Assembly: GCA_014859225.1 (NCBI GenBank)
Contig: JACUUP010000034.1
Location: 1 to 13,375, forward strand
Length of the DNA stretch: 13,375 nucleotides
Source: Candidatus Aerophobota bacterium
GTDB taxonomy: Bacteria; Aerophobota; Aerophobia; Aerophobales; B3-G15
Direction of reading: 5' to 3'
The notes under the pieces are model-generated. The model searched no databases and was not told the DNA's origin. It saw only the letters and a program-made list of their open reading frames with translations. The translations under genes and the position numbers were made by a program. Below, piece after piece: positions 6,379 to 13,234 of this stretch (position 1 is its first letter; every line of letters starts with the position of its first letter).

Positions 6379-6624
6379 ATGGAGCCAATTCGGGATAAGC
6401 ATGCTACTCTGGTTGACCTTTTAGATAGGCTTTTGAATAAGGGTTTGGTTATTAACGCTGATATTATTGTCTGTGTTTCTGGTATTCCTTTAATTGGGAT
6501 AAAAATAAATGCACTTATTGCGGGAATGGAGACTATGTTAGAATACGGAGTAATGGAGGCATGGGATGAAGACCTCCGAGCCCGGGAAATGGAGCAAATA
6601 AGCCATGAAAGTGCAAACAAGTGA
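6379..6624 (+). CDS. gvpM: Gas vesicle protein GvpM
   Basis: The 81-aa protein is a GvpA-superfamily minor component closest to GvpM. It has LVDLLDRLLNKGLVINADII (residues 11-30), then GIPLIGIKINALIAGMETML (35-54), then EYGVMEAWDE. The IPLIG, AGMETM and EAWDE pattern parallels haloarchaeal GvpM (IPLVG, AGMTTM, EEWD). GvpM is hydrophobic, essential in small amounts, and contacts GvpF-L proteins and GvpH. AGGAG (6368-6372) overlaps the stop of the preceding GvpF/L gene. Its last 20 nt overlap the start of the HD-GYP gene, so the two are very likely translationally coupled. Confidence 0.9.
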   Translation: MEPIRDKHATLVDLLDRLLNKGLVINADIIVCVSGIPLIGIKINALIAGMETMLEYGVMEAWDEDLRAREMEQISHESANK

Positions 6625-7258
6625 AGAAACATACAGGAATCTTATAAAGGTAGAAGCAAAACTCCAAAAATCGGTAGCCAAACTACAAAAATCTTTAGCG
6701 GGAACAATTCAGGCTCTGGCAAACACAGTTGAAATGAGAGACCCTTACACTGCCGCCCATCAAAAAAGGGTAGCACAGCTTGTCTTAGCTATAGCCAGAC
6801 ACATGAAGCTTTCGGAGGAAAAAATCAATGCTCTTTTGTTCGCTGCTACTATCCACGATTTAGGCAAAATACACATACCTTCTGAAATCTTAAGCAAACC
6901 TGGTAGGTTAACTCAAGTAGAATTAGATATGATTAAAAGCCACCCTCAAGCAGGATATGAAGTCCTGAAAGGTATAGAGTTTCCCTGGCAAGTTGCCAAA
7001 ATCGTGCTGCAACATCACGAGAGGATGGATGGCTCTGGATATCCTCAGGGTTTGAAGAAGGGCGAAATTCTTCTGGAAGCACGTATCTTAGCTGTAGCCG
7101 ATGTGGTTGAGGCTATGTCCTCCCATCGACCTTACCGTGCCGCACCTGGTATGGATAAGGCGCTGGAGGAAATAGTACACAATAAGGGCAAATTATATGA
7201 TGCTTGGGTAGTTGATGCTTGCCGTGCTCTTTTTCGGAGTACAAAATTTACATGGTAA
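6605..7258 (+). CDS. HD-GYP domain phosphodiesterase (probable c-di-GMP hydrolase)
   Basis: The 217-aa protein is a nearly stand-alone HD-GYP domain. A short helical N-terminus with a repeated KLQKS (residues 1-33) precedes the domain. Visible metal-site and signature elements are H52, the HD pair at 84-85 (IHDLGKIHIP), HP at 113-114, HH at 137-138, GYP at 145-147 (MDGSGYPQG) and D166 (AVADVVEAM). HD-GYP enzymes hydrolyse cyclic di-GMP, and some act on cGAMP. No receiver, PAS or membrane domain is attached, so input may come through protein contact. The start ATG at 6605 lies inside gvpM, 20 nt before its stop, so it is part of the gvp operon. With the catalytic ligands intact, activity is likely; a role in linking second-messenger state to buoyancy is inference. 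Confidence 0.92.
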   Translation: MKVQTSEETYRNLIKVEAKLQKSVAKLQKSLAGTIQALANTVEMRDPYTAAHQKRVAQLVLAIARHMKLSEEKINALLFAATIHDLGKIHIPSEILSKPGRLTQVELDMIKSHPQAGYEVLKGIEFPWQVAKIVLQHHERMDGSGYPQGLKKGEILLEARILAVADVVEAMSSHRPYRAAPGMDKALEEIVHNKGKLYDAWVVDACRALFRSTKFTW

Positions 7259-7298
7259 ATGCTCAGTGAACCCCGTCATTGTGAATACACCAATGCGG

Positions 7299-7341
7299 GT
7301 AGCCGCTGCGAAAAATACCGCACCCTGAAGGGTGCGGCTAC
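7299..7341. repeat. Palindromic repeat with two competing stems
   Basis: An 8-bp inverted repeat (CCGCACCC at 7318-7325, GGGTGCGG at 7330-7337, 4-nt loop TGAA) is nested in a second one (GTAGCCGC at 7299-7306, GCGGCTAC at 7334-7341). The two share the right arm at 7334-7337, so only one can form at a time. It resembles the short interspersed palindromic units common in environmental bacterial genomes. It follows the HD-GYP stop by 40 nt and could weaken readthrough, but the trailing T-run is poor (CTACATTTT). Confidence 0.55.
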
Positions 7342-7371
7342 ATTTTGTCAGGATGTATGCAAACCCCGTAG

Positions 7372-7390
7372 GACAGGCGTCTCGCCTGTC
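7372..7390. repeat. Interspersed palindrome GACAGGCG-TCT-CGCCTGTC
   Basis: This is a perfect 8-bp inverted repeat with a 3-nt loop (arms 7372-7379 and 7383-7390), preceded by GTAG. I recognise this form from experience as a high-copy intergenic palindrome in uncultivated bacteria; its copy number in this genome cannot be seen here. It lies 35 bp upstream of the -35 box of the next promoter. Confidence 0.6.
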
Positions 7391-7425
7391 GGGCAAAAAT
7401 AAAACTCCCAAGAATTTCTATCACC

Positions 7426-7453
7426 TTGACAGGGGAAAAATAAGTTATATAAT
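7426..7453 (+). promoter_or_regulatory. Consensus sigma-70 promoter for the cdc48-like gene
   Basis: TTGACA (7426-7431), a 16-bp spacer and TATAAT (7448-7453) match the housekeeping consensus at all twelve positions. The expected transcription start is about 7460, roughly 30 nt before the ATG at 7491. It implies that the Cdc48-like gene and its two downstream partners can be transcribed separately from the gvp genes upstream. Confidence 0.85.
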
Positions 7454-7490
7454 TTTTGTGCAATGCAAAATAAATAGTCGGTAGAAAAAA

Positions 7491-9668
7491 ATGAACGAAA
7501 TGAGCAAAAAAGATTCTGCAGTGAGTTTAAAAGCAGGTGAGGCAAGACCAAAAGATGCGGGCAGGGGAATAGTCAGGATAGACCCAAAAGATATGGTAAG
7601 AATAGGGACAGAGGTAGGAGATGTTGTTAAGGTGAAAGCTAAGAGAGAAACGGTAGCGAAAGTTATGCCTGCATATATGGAGGATAGAGGTAAAGATGCT
7701 ATCCAGATGGATGGCTTGCTGAGAGAAAATGCGAAGGTTGGACTGGGCGAGAAGGTATCTGTTGAAAAAACCTCCTGCCGGTTAGCTGAGAAACTTATCA
7801 TTTGTCCCCTGACAGTTATGAAGAGCATGCACCAGGAAAAAGATAGAAGATATATCGGCAGACTCCTGGAAGGTCTTGCTTTAATAGAGGGTGATAGAAT
7901 ACGAGCTAACCTTTTTGGAACTCGCAGCCAGGACTTCACCGTGGTATCCACCACACCCGAAGGTCCCGTATTAATCTGTCCTGAAACTATCATTAAAACA
8001 AAAGGGGAGGGAAGTAGCGCCGAGGGAAAAGCCAAGGTATCCTACGAGGATATCGGCGGCGTGGAAAAAGAGATACGAAAGGTCAGGGAGATGATTGAGC
8101 TTCCCTTAAAGTATCCGCAGATTTTTGATAGGTTAGGTATTGAAGCACCAAAAGGAGTCCTTTTGCACGGTCCGCCTGGCTGCGGAAAAACTCTAATTGC
8201 CCGCGCCGTAGCCAATGAGACAAATGCCTACTTTGTTCATATCTCAGGACCTGAGGTGATTGGTAAATACTACGGGGAAAGCGAATCCAGGATTAGAGCC
8301 ATATTTGAGGATGCCCAGAGGAATGCCCCTGCCATCGTCTTTATTGATGAAATTGATGCCATTGCTCCCAAAAGGGAAGAGATGGGAGGAGAAAAACAGG
8401 TAGAAAAAAGAGTCGTTGCCCAACTTCTTGCCCTGATGGATGGACTCAAATCACGCGGACAGGTGATTGTCATTGCTGCTACTAATATTCCCAATGTCAT
8501 AGACCCTGCCTTAAGAAGACCGGGAAGGTTTGACCGGGAAATAGAAATAGGCATTCCCGATAAAAATGGCAGATTGGAGATACTGCAAATCCATACGCGG
8601 GGGATGCCCCTATCAGATAGTGTCAACTTGACAAAAATGTCCCAGATTACGCACGGATTTGTGGGCGCTGACCTTGAGGCTTTGTGCAGAGAAGCAGCTA
8701 TGGTCTGCCTTAGAGGACTTTTTCCTAAAATTGACTTTGAACTTGAGGAGATTCCTTACGAGATACTGCTCAAACTTGAGGTAACCATGGATGATTTTAT
8801 GGAAGCTTTAAAACAGGTAGAGCCGTCTGCTATTAGAGAGATATTTACCGAGATTCCTGATGTAAGATGGAGTGATGTGGGGGGACTTGATAACATAAAG
8901 GAGATACTGCAAGAGACAATAGAGTGGCCCTTAAAATATGGGAATTTATTTACTTACGCAGCGACCAAACCACCCAAAGGTATTCTCTTGTATGGCCCTC
9001 CTGGGTGTGGCAAAACTTTACTGGCAAAAGCGGTGGCAAACGAGGCTGAAGTCAATTTTATCTCGGTTAAAGGACCTGAGCTTTTGAGCAAATTCGTAGG
9101 TGAATCAGAGCGGGGTATCCGCGAGGTATTTAAAAAAGCAAAACAGGCATCTCCCTGTATCATTTTTTTTGATGAGATAGATGGTTTAGCCCCGGCTCGG
9201 GGAAAAAGTTTTGATTCACATGTATCTGACCGGGTAATCAGTCAGTTTCTCACTGAAATGGATGGCATAGAGGAACTGAAGGGAGTCATAATCCTGGCAG
9301 CTACCAATAGATTAGATATCATTGACCCTGCCCTGCTTCGCTCGGGTAGATTTGACTTTCTACTTGAGATACCTGTTCCTGATGCACCAACAAGAGAAAA
9401 AATCTTTGAAGTCCACACGAAAGGTAAACCTTTCGCTTCGGATGTTGACCTTAAACTACTCGTTGAAAGGAGCGGAGGGCTGAGCGGTGCTGATATTGAA
9501 CTAATCTGCAAGAGAGCAGCCCTTTTGGCTATAAGGGAATTTTTGACAGACAGGAAAGGGGAGGTTGGCGAAGATTTCAGCCAATTGAACATTTCAACCG
9601 AACATTTCGCAAGAGCAGCCAAGATGCTCCAGGAAGGTAGGGGAAAAATCGTGGCAGGAAACATTTGA
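7491..9668 (+). CDS. Cdc48/VAT-type double AAA+ ATPase
   Basis: The 725-aa protein has the full Cdc48/p97/VAT layout. An N-domain (about 15-170) contains a double-psi barrel beginning [22 protein letters not shown] domain D1 has Walker A GPPGCGKT at 227-234, Walker B VFIDEI at 283-288, pore residues KYYGES and the RRPGRFD arginine-finger region at 342-348. Domain D2 has Walker A 502-509, Walker B IFFDEI at 558-563, pore KFVGES and RSGRFD at 617-622. Such ATPases unfold or extract proteins from complexes. All catalytic residues appear intact; the C-terminus (IVAGNI) lacks the HbYX proteasome-docking tail. The ribosome-binding site is weak, and ATG 7500 is an alternative start. The likely role is remodelling or turnover of gas-vesicle proteins, inferred from context. 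Confidence 0.95.
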   Translation: MNEMSKKDSAVSLKAGEARPKDAGRGIVRIDPKDMVRIGTEVGDVVKVKAKRETVAKVMPAYMEDRGKDAIQMDGLLRENAKVGLGEKVSVEKTSCRLAEKLIICPLTVMKSMHQEKDRRYIGRLLEGLALIEGDRIRANLFGTRSQDFTVVSTTPEGPVLICPETIIKTKGEGSSAEGKAKVSYEDIGGVEKEIRKVREMIELPLKYPQIFDRLGIEAPKGVLLHGPPGCGKTLIARAVANETNAYFVHISGPEVIGKYYGESESRIRAIFEDAQRNAPAIVFIDEIDAIAPKREEMGGEKQVEKRVVAQLLALMDGLKSRGQVIVIAATNIPNVIDPALRRPGRFDREIEIGIPDKNGRLEILQIHTRGMPLSDSVNLTKMSQITHGFVGADLEALCREAAMVCLRGLFPKIDFELEEIPYEILLKLEVTMDDFMEALKQVEPSAIREIFTEIPDVRWSDVGGLDNIKEILQETIEWPLKYGNLFTYAATKPPKGILLYGPPGCGKTLLAKAVANEAEVNFISVKGPELLSKFVGESERGIREVFKKAKQASPCIIFFDEIDGLAPARGKSFDSHVSDRVISQFLTEMDGIEELKGVIILAATNRLDIIDPALLRSGRFDFLLEIPVPDAPTREKIFEVHTKGKPFASDVDLKLLVERSGGLSGADIELICKRAALLAIREFLTDRKGEVGEDFSQLNISTEHFARAAKMLQEGRGKIVAGNI

Positions 9669-10357
9669 TGAAAAAACTTCTTTACGTGCCCATGATACAT
9701 ATGGAAGCTGACCTTGGAAGCCTGGCTCCTACTTTCAATCAAAGATGCATTCAAATTTATGGAGAGGAGCGCTGGGAAAAGCATAAAAGAGTTGTCTCAA
9801 AGTTCTGGGATTGTATTGCCACCTTCTTTGATGGTTTGGATGCTTCCAATTTGAAAATTTATCAAGATGGACTGGTTGAAGATGGAAAGTTAGGGCAAAA
9901 GATTGTGGAAGAGGCAGCAAAAAAGGGAAGCAAGAATCACCAAATTATCCTCAACCTGATGCAAAAAGGTGCAAACATCGTAAAAACAGAAGACCTTTCA
10001 CTGGTCAAAAAAGAATATGACACTCTTATGAAGCTTGCAGGAGAAAAACACTTCCTGCAGCGAACAGTTCGCTACATACAATATAAACTCCTGAAAGCTT
10101 CTTTGATGCAAAAAAGAGATAGATTTATCGCCCAAAGGATACATAAAACCCTAAAGGAAGAAGAGCTGGGAGTTCTTTTTATAGGAGTTTACCATGATAT
10201 ACTTTCCCGAATTTCAAAAGATATTAAAGTCTATGAGGTAAAGGAAAAAACGAAGATAAAAGCTTACTTTGATGGACTTATTAGAGAAAAAGATGAAAAA
10301 AAATTTGACGAGTTGGCCGAATATCTCATCCTGCCAGTTGAGGATTTGAAGCTGTAA
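9668..10357 (+). CDS. Unrecognised conserved-looking protein coupled to the Cdc48 homologue
   Basis: The start is the ATG at 9668, which overlaps the preceding stop as TGATG, so translation is coupled to the Cdc48-like ATPase. The 229-aa product is soluble and mixed alpha/beta. It begins with a strand and HME motif (KKLLYVPMIHMEADLGSLAP, residues 2-21), has a Lys-rich helical middle, and contains a second strand motif LGVLFIGVYHDIL (167-179) preceded by RDRFIAQRI. The arrangement RD-x-x-IAxRI followed by a hydrophobic FIGxxHD strand faintly recalls TraB/PrgY-like proteins, but I would not assign it. There is no signal peptide or membrane helix. The context suggests a partner or substrate adaptor of the ATPase in the gas-vesicle module. 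Confidence 0.8.
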   Translation: MKKLLYVPMIHMEADLGSLAPTFNQRCIQIYGEERWEKHKRVVSKFWDCIATFFDGLDASNLKIYQDGLVEDGKLGQKIVEEAAKKGSKNHQIILNLMQKGANIVKTEDLSLVKKEYDTLMKLAGEKHFLQRTVRYIQYKLLKASLMQKRDRFIAQRIHKTLKEEELGVLFIGVYHDILSRISKDIKVYEVKEKTKIKAYFDGLIREKDEKKFDELAEYLILPVEDLKL

Positions 10358-10366
10358 GGTAAAAGT

Positions 10367-11146
10367 ATGTTTCGTTTAATTAAAAAATACAACAACCGAA
10401 GGATGTACGATACCAAAAATAGCAGGCCAGTTACGCTTTTTGACCTTGCAAATCTAATAAAACAGGGTGAAAAAATTCAGGTAATAGACCACGCTACAGG
10501 AGGCGATATTACTCCTGTAGTCCTGGTTCAGATTTTTCTGGAGAATCTTAAAAGCTCAGTTATCCAGTTTTCATCTGGAGGAAAAGTTGTATCACAAAGA
10601 AAGCTTGCAAAAAGGAGGACAATAATGGCTGAAAAAAAACAGGAGGAAATTGACCTTGGCTTAGGAAAAATAAGCTTAGGAGGGATATTTGAGGGAATTG
10701 GTAGTTTGATTGACCTTGCATCCAGGCTATCCGAAGAGGTAAAAGAAATTAAAAAAGAAGGTGAGATAAAGGGGTTAGGCGATAAAGTAAAAGGCGTTTA
10801 CGGTTTTAGTATTAGAACTCTAAGCGGCAAACGACCGGTTGTCCAGACATTTGGCAATATCAAGCGCACCAAAGAAGGACCTGTAATAGAAGAAGTTAGG
10901 GAGCCCATTGTAGATGTTCTTGAGGAGAAAGATTTTGTCAGGGTAATAGCAGAGCTTCCCGGAGTGACCAGGCAGAATATTGACATCAAAGTAAACGGTG
11001 ATATTCTCAATCTTTGTGCCGAAAAACAGGATAAAAAATACGCCAAGGAGATTTTGCTCCCCTTTCAAGTAAAGCAGGACCCTGCAGAGTTTTCCTTTAA
11101 GAACGGGATACTGGAACTTAAGATACAAAAAAAGGAATCTAACTAA
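10367..11146 (+). CDS. PhaR-type N-terminal domain fused to GvpH-like Hsp20
   Basis: Residues 3-60 match the DNA-binding domain of PHB/PHA accumulation regulators (PhaR): IKKYNNRRMYDT, VTLFDLANLIKQGEKIQVID, TGGDIT and the final QIFLE. Residues 87-178 are a linker beginning MAEKKQEEIDLGLGKISLGG, the style of a separate GvpH start. Residues 179-255 are an alpha-crystallin domain (ELPGV at 196-200, FKNGILELKI at 244-253), as in Hsp20-like GvpH. PhaR proteins bind DNA and PHB granules; GvpH binds GvpM and other minor Gvp proteins. The reading frame is continuous across both parts, yet a strong internal AAAGGAGG and ATG (10625) could also yield a 173-aa Hsp20 protein alone. TAAGGT (10355-10360) serves the upstream ATG. 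Confidence 0.88.
   Translation: MFRLIKKYNNRRMYDTKNSRPVTLFDLANLIKQGEKIQVIDHATGGDITPVVLVQIFLENLKSSVIQFSSGGKVVSQRKLAKRRTIMAEKKQEEIDLGLGKISLGGIFEGIGSLIDLASRLSEEVKEIKKEGEIKGLGDKVKGVYGFSIRTLSGKRPVVQTFGNIKRTKEGPVIEEVREPIVDVLEEKDFVRVIAELPGVTRQNIDIKVNGDILNLCAEKQDKKYAKEILLPFQVKQDPAEFSFKNGILELKIQKKESN
10611..10627 (+). promoter_or_regulatory. Internal Shine-Dalgarno and ATG for the stand-alone GvpH-like Hsp20 isoform
   Basis: AAAGGAGG (10611-10618), 6 nt spacing and ATG (10625-10627) form a near-ideal initiation site inside the fusion gene, in frame. It is stronger than the site serving the full-length ORF. The protein after this ATG would be 173 aa and would begin MAEKKQEE. Confidence 0.7.
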
Positions 11147-11161
11147 ACTCGGGATGTGAGC

Positions 11162-12280
11162 CTAAATTTCTCTCATTCCTACCGGAGCAAGCTCAGGGGC
11201 CCTTTTAAACCAATTCCTTGTACGAAAGCACACTCTAACCAGCATGAGCATTACGGGAACTTCAATCAACACTCCTACTACGGTAGCTAAAGATGCACCC
11301 GAGGCAAGACCAAAGAGCATGGTAGATGTGGCAATTGCCACCTCAAAATGATTTGATGCACCAATCATTGCCGCAGGAGCTGCATTTTCGTAGACAAGGC
11401 CCAGGACCTTCGCCAGGATATATCCCACCGCAAAGATTACACATACCTGAATAAACAGGGGAATGGCAATGAGACCAATAACCTGAGGCTGCCTCAGAAT
11501 AACGTCTCCTTTGAGCGCAAAAAGAACCACTAACGTAGCAAGCAAAGCAACAATGGAAACGGTGGTTAACTGGTGCACAAATTTTTTCTCAAACCAGGCC
11601 ATACCTTTCTTTTTTATAATCTTCTTGCGGGAAAAATAGCCGGCGAAAAGAGGAAGACCTACATAAATTAAAACCGACAGAACTATGGTTTGCCAGGGAA
11701 TAGGCATCCGGGCAACTCCCAGTAAAAACCCTCCGAGTGGAGCGTAGAGAAAGAGCATGGTCAAGGAGTTAATTGCCACCATAATCAGGGTAAGTGCCTG
11801 GTTTCCCCGGGCAAGGTAGGACCACATAAGCACCATTGCCGTGCAGGGAGCAATTCCTAAAAGAATAGTGCCTGCTATGTAGGAGCGATACAGTGGAACT
11901 TCCTGTCCTCTGATAATCTCGGTTCCCGGGATAAAAGACCGGAACAAGATCCCAAGGAACAAATACGCGAACAAAAACATGGTAAAGGGTTTTATAGCCC
12001 AGTTGATGATGAGCGTCAAAAGTACCGGCTTGGGGGTCTTTCCAGTTTGTATCACCTGAGAAAAATCAATCTTTACCATAATCGGATACATCATAAAGAA
12101 AAGGCATATAGCAATGGGAATAGAAACCTGGGCAATACTCATTCTATCCAGCCACACAGATAGATGGGGAAAAGCCCTGCCTAAAAGGATTCCTGCAACA
12201 ATACAAAGTGCCACCCAACCTGTCAGGTACTTTTCAAAGATACTTAGCTTTTTTATTTCTACTTTTTCTGTAGATGCCAT
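11162..12280 (-). CDS. acr3: ACR3-family arsenite efflux transporter
   Basis: The 372-aa membrane protein has about ten hydrophobic segments and the ACR3 signature region [20 protein letters not shown] (137-156), with the conserved transmembrane cysteine at C146 and [18 protein letters not shown] after it. A second conserved block, [11 protein letters not shown] (307-317), includes E313. ACR3 proteins export arsenite from the cytoplasm using the membrane potential. The start ATG at 12280 has GGAGGGG upstream, overlapping the end of arsC, whose stop lies 3 nt before. It is the last gene of the arsRC-acr3 operon and converges with the gvpH-like gene across only 15 bp. Confidence 0.95.
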   Translation of the reverse strand: MASTEKVEIKKLSIFEKYLTGWVALCIVAGILLGRAFPHLSVWLDRMSIAQVSIPIAICLFFMMYPIMVKIDFSQVIQTGKTPKPVLLTLIINWAIKPFTMFLFAYLFLGILFRSFIPGTEIIRGQEVPLYRSYIAGTILLGIAPCTAMVLMWSYLARGNQALTLIMVAINSLTMLFLYAPLGGFLLGVARMPIPWQTIVLSVLIYVGLPLFAGYFSRKKIIKKKGMAWFEKKFVHQLTTVSIVALLATLVVLFALKGDVILRQPQVIGLIAIPLFIQVCVIFAVGYILAKVLGLVYENAAPAAMIGASNHFEVAIATSTMLFGLASGASLATVVGVLIEVPVMLMLVRVCFRTRNWFKRAPELAPVGMREI

Positions 12281-12283
12281 TTT

Positions 12284-12682
12284 TTACCCCTCCACTTTTT
12301 GCAGCAAAGCTTTTACTTGTTCCTCTATTATATCCCGCACCTTCCTGAAATCATATATGGAGCCCATCTTTGGATCAGGTATGTCCCATTGAAGAATTCT
12401 TTTGCTGGGAATTGCCGGACAGGTATCCTCACACCCCATGTTTATCAGACAATCAAATTCGTCGTCCACATCAAATATATCCAAAAGTCCTTTTGGTATA
12501 TGCGAGGAAATATCTATTCCCTTCTCTTTCATAACCGCCACAGCAAGTGGATTCACTTTTTTTGCCGGCTTTGAGCCTGCACTAAAAGCTTCAACCTGCC
12601 CCCTTCCCAGCTCTTTTGCGAACCCTTCTGCCATCTGACTCCTGCAGGCATTTTCCACACAGATGAAAGCTATTTTTACCAT
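12284..12682 (-). CDS. arsC: Arsenate reductase ArsC, thioredoxin-coupled (LMW phosphatase fold)
   Basis: With the ATG at 12682 the product is 132 aa and begins MVKIAFICVENACRSQ, the P-loop CX5R of low-molecular-weight phosphatase-type arsenate reductases (nucleophile C8, R14). The resolving cysteines C84 and C88 lie in NMGCEDTCP, followed by WDIPDP (99-104), the catalytic Asp loop. The enzyme reduces arsenate to arsenite for export by the neighbouring ACR3 pump. A GTG at 12694 would add four residues (MCSA) and overlap arsR by 8 nt; the ATG fits the family N-terminus better, though it has only a weak Shine-Dalgarno. Translation is probably coupled to arsR. Confidence 0.93.
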   Translation of the reverse strand: MVKIAFICVENACRSQMAEGFAKELGRGQVEAFSAGSKPAKKVNPLAVAVMKEKGIDISSHIPKGLLDIFDVDDEFDCLINMGCEDTCPAIPSKRILQWDIPDPKMGSIYDFRKVRDIIEEQVKALLQKVEG

Positions 12683-12686
12683 TGCA

Positions 12687-13064
12687 CTACACACGCTCTT
12701 TAACAGGTGAAAGAGGACAATGTCCCGGAGTTCCTCTTAGAGGAACAAGCTTTTCTATAACATTTTTTTCCCGGATAAGGTACCTCTCCTCATCTATTTT
12801 CTCCACAATACTTTGTATTATATCCCATATAGCCTTATCCATTGTATCTTTTGAGAGATAATAAAATATCCACTTCCCTTCCCTTTTTGACTTTATTATT
12901 CCCGTATCCCTCAAAATTCTCAGGTGATTGGAGATACGAGACTGGTTCATCTCGAGAGCTTCCATAAGCTCACACACACAAAGCTCATTTTCTGACAGAA
13001 GATAAACTATTTTTAACCTCACCTCATCGGATAATATCTTCAACACCTCAAGCATTTCTTGCAA
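12687..13064 (-). CDS. arsR: ArsR/SmtB-family arsenic-responsive repressor
   Basis: The 125-aa protein is a winged-helix ArsR repressor. LKILSDEVRLKIVYLL (8-23) is followed by the metalloid site ELCVCEL (C29, C31), then the recognition helix (NQSRISNHLRILRDTGII) and wing (KSKREGKWIFYYL). In the family, arsenite or antimonite binding to these cysteines releases DNA. The start is TTG at 13064, with GGTGAT upstream; ATG 13055 is an alternative. The C-terminal tail (PLRGTPGHCPLSPVKERV, from about 108) looks unlike a normal ArsR end and is encoded by DNA containing two small palindromes. It heads the ars operon. Confidence 0.92.
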   Translation of the reverse strand: MQEMLEVLKILSDEVRLKIVYLLSENELCVCELMEALEMNQSRISNHLRILRDTGIIKSKREGKWIFYYLSKDTMDKAIWDIIQSIVEKIDEERYLIREKNVIEKLVPLRGTPGHCPLSPVKERV

Positions 13065-13076
13065 CTTATATCACCG

Positions 13077-13123
13077 TATCATGTTAGATTGATATATTAT
13101 ACTCAAACCCATATCCTTGTCAA
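13077..13123 (-). promoter_or_regulatory. ars promoter with candidate ArsR operator
   Basis: On the - strand, TTGACA (13123-13118), a 16-bp spacer and TATAAT (13101-13096) match the sigma-70 consensus exactly. Immediately downstream, TATCA-N8-TGATA (13077-13094) is an inverted repeat covering the expected transcription start. This is a typical place for an ArsR dimer to block RNA polymerase. The promoter is clear; operator identity is inferred from symmetry and position. Confidence 0.8.
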
Positions 13124-13143
13124 CTCCCCAAAAAAGCAAAAAA

Positions 13144-13162
13144 GGGGACAGATTTATTTTCT
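13144..13162 (+). repeat. GGGGACAGATTTATTTTCT repeat, direct copy 1
   Basis: This is the first of three 19-bp identical units within 81 bp; this copy and the next are in direct orientation 26 bp apart, each preceded by an A-run. I recognise the unit from experience as a high-copy intergenic repeat in environmental bacteria, of the kind mobilised by REP-associated (IS200-like) transposases; no transposase lies in the window. Confidence 0.75.
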
Positions 13163-13163
13163 G

Positions 13164-13230
13164 AAAAAAGGGGACAGATTTATTTTCTTATTTTCTGTTT
13201 TCAGAAGAAAATAAATCTGTCCCCTTTTTT
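13164..13230. repeat. Long hairpin from repeat copies 2 and 3
   Basis: Copy 2 (AAAAAAGGGG..., 13164-13188) and the inverted copy 3 (13206-13230) are perfect reverse complements over 25 bp, separated by a 17-nt loop. The stem ends in T7 on the + strand and could stop transcription, but its sequence identity to copy 1 marks it as a mobile-type repeat. It lies between the ars promoter and the broken TonB-receptor gene. Confidence 0.8.
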
Positions 13231-13234
13231 TCAA

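Noticed and set aside
7193-7551. Short - strand frames across the intergenic gap (one reading DRRDACPTGF)
   Set aside because: They are translations of the palindromic repeat unit, not genes.
7445-8035. 196-aa open frame on the - strand opposite the Cdc48 gene
   Set aside because: It lies wholly opposite the N-domain of a clear AAA+ gene, has Ser/Leu/Pro-rich composition typical of antisense shadows, and has no ribosome-binding site.
9242-9784. 180-aa open frame on the - strand
   Set aside because: It is opposite the well-conserved D2 domain of the Cdc48-like ATPase; composition and lack of motifs mark it as a shadow frame.
11147-11161. Bidirectional terminator between the gvpH-like gene and acr3
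   Set aside because: The 15-bp gap and its flanks show no GC-rich stem with a T-run.
13130-13231. Repeated 19-bp units as a possible CRISPR array
   Set aside because: There are only three copies, one inverted, with A-rich spacing of a few bases and no unique spacers of regular length; no cas genes are present.
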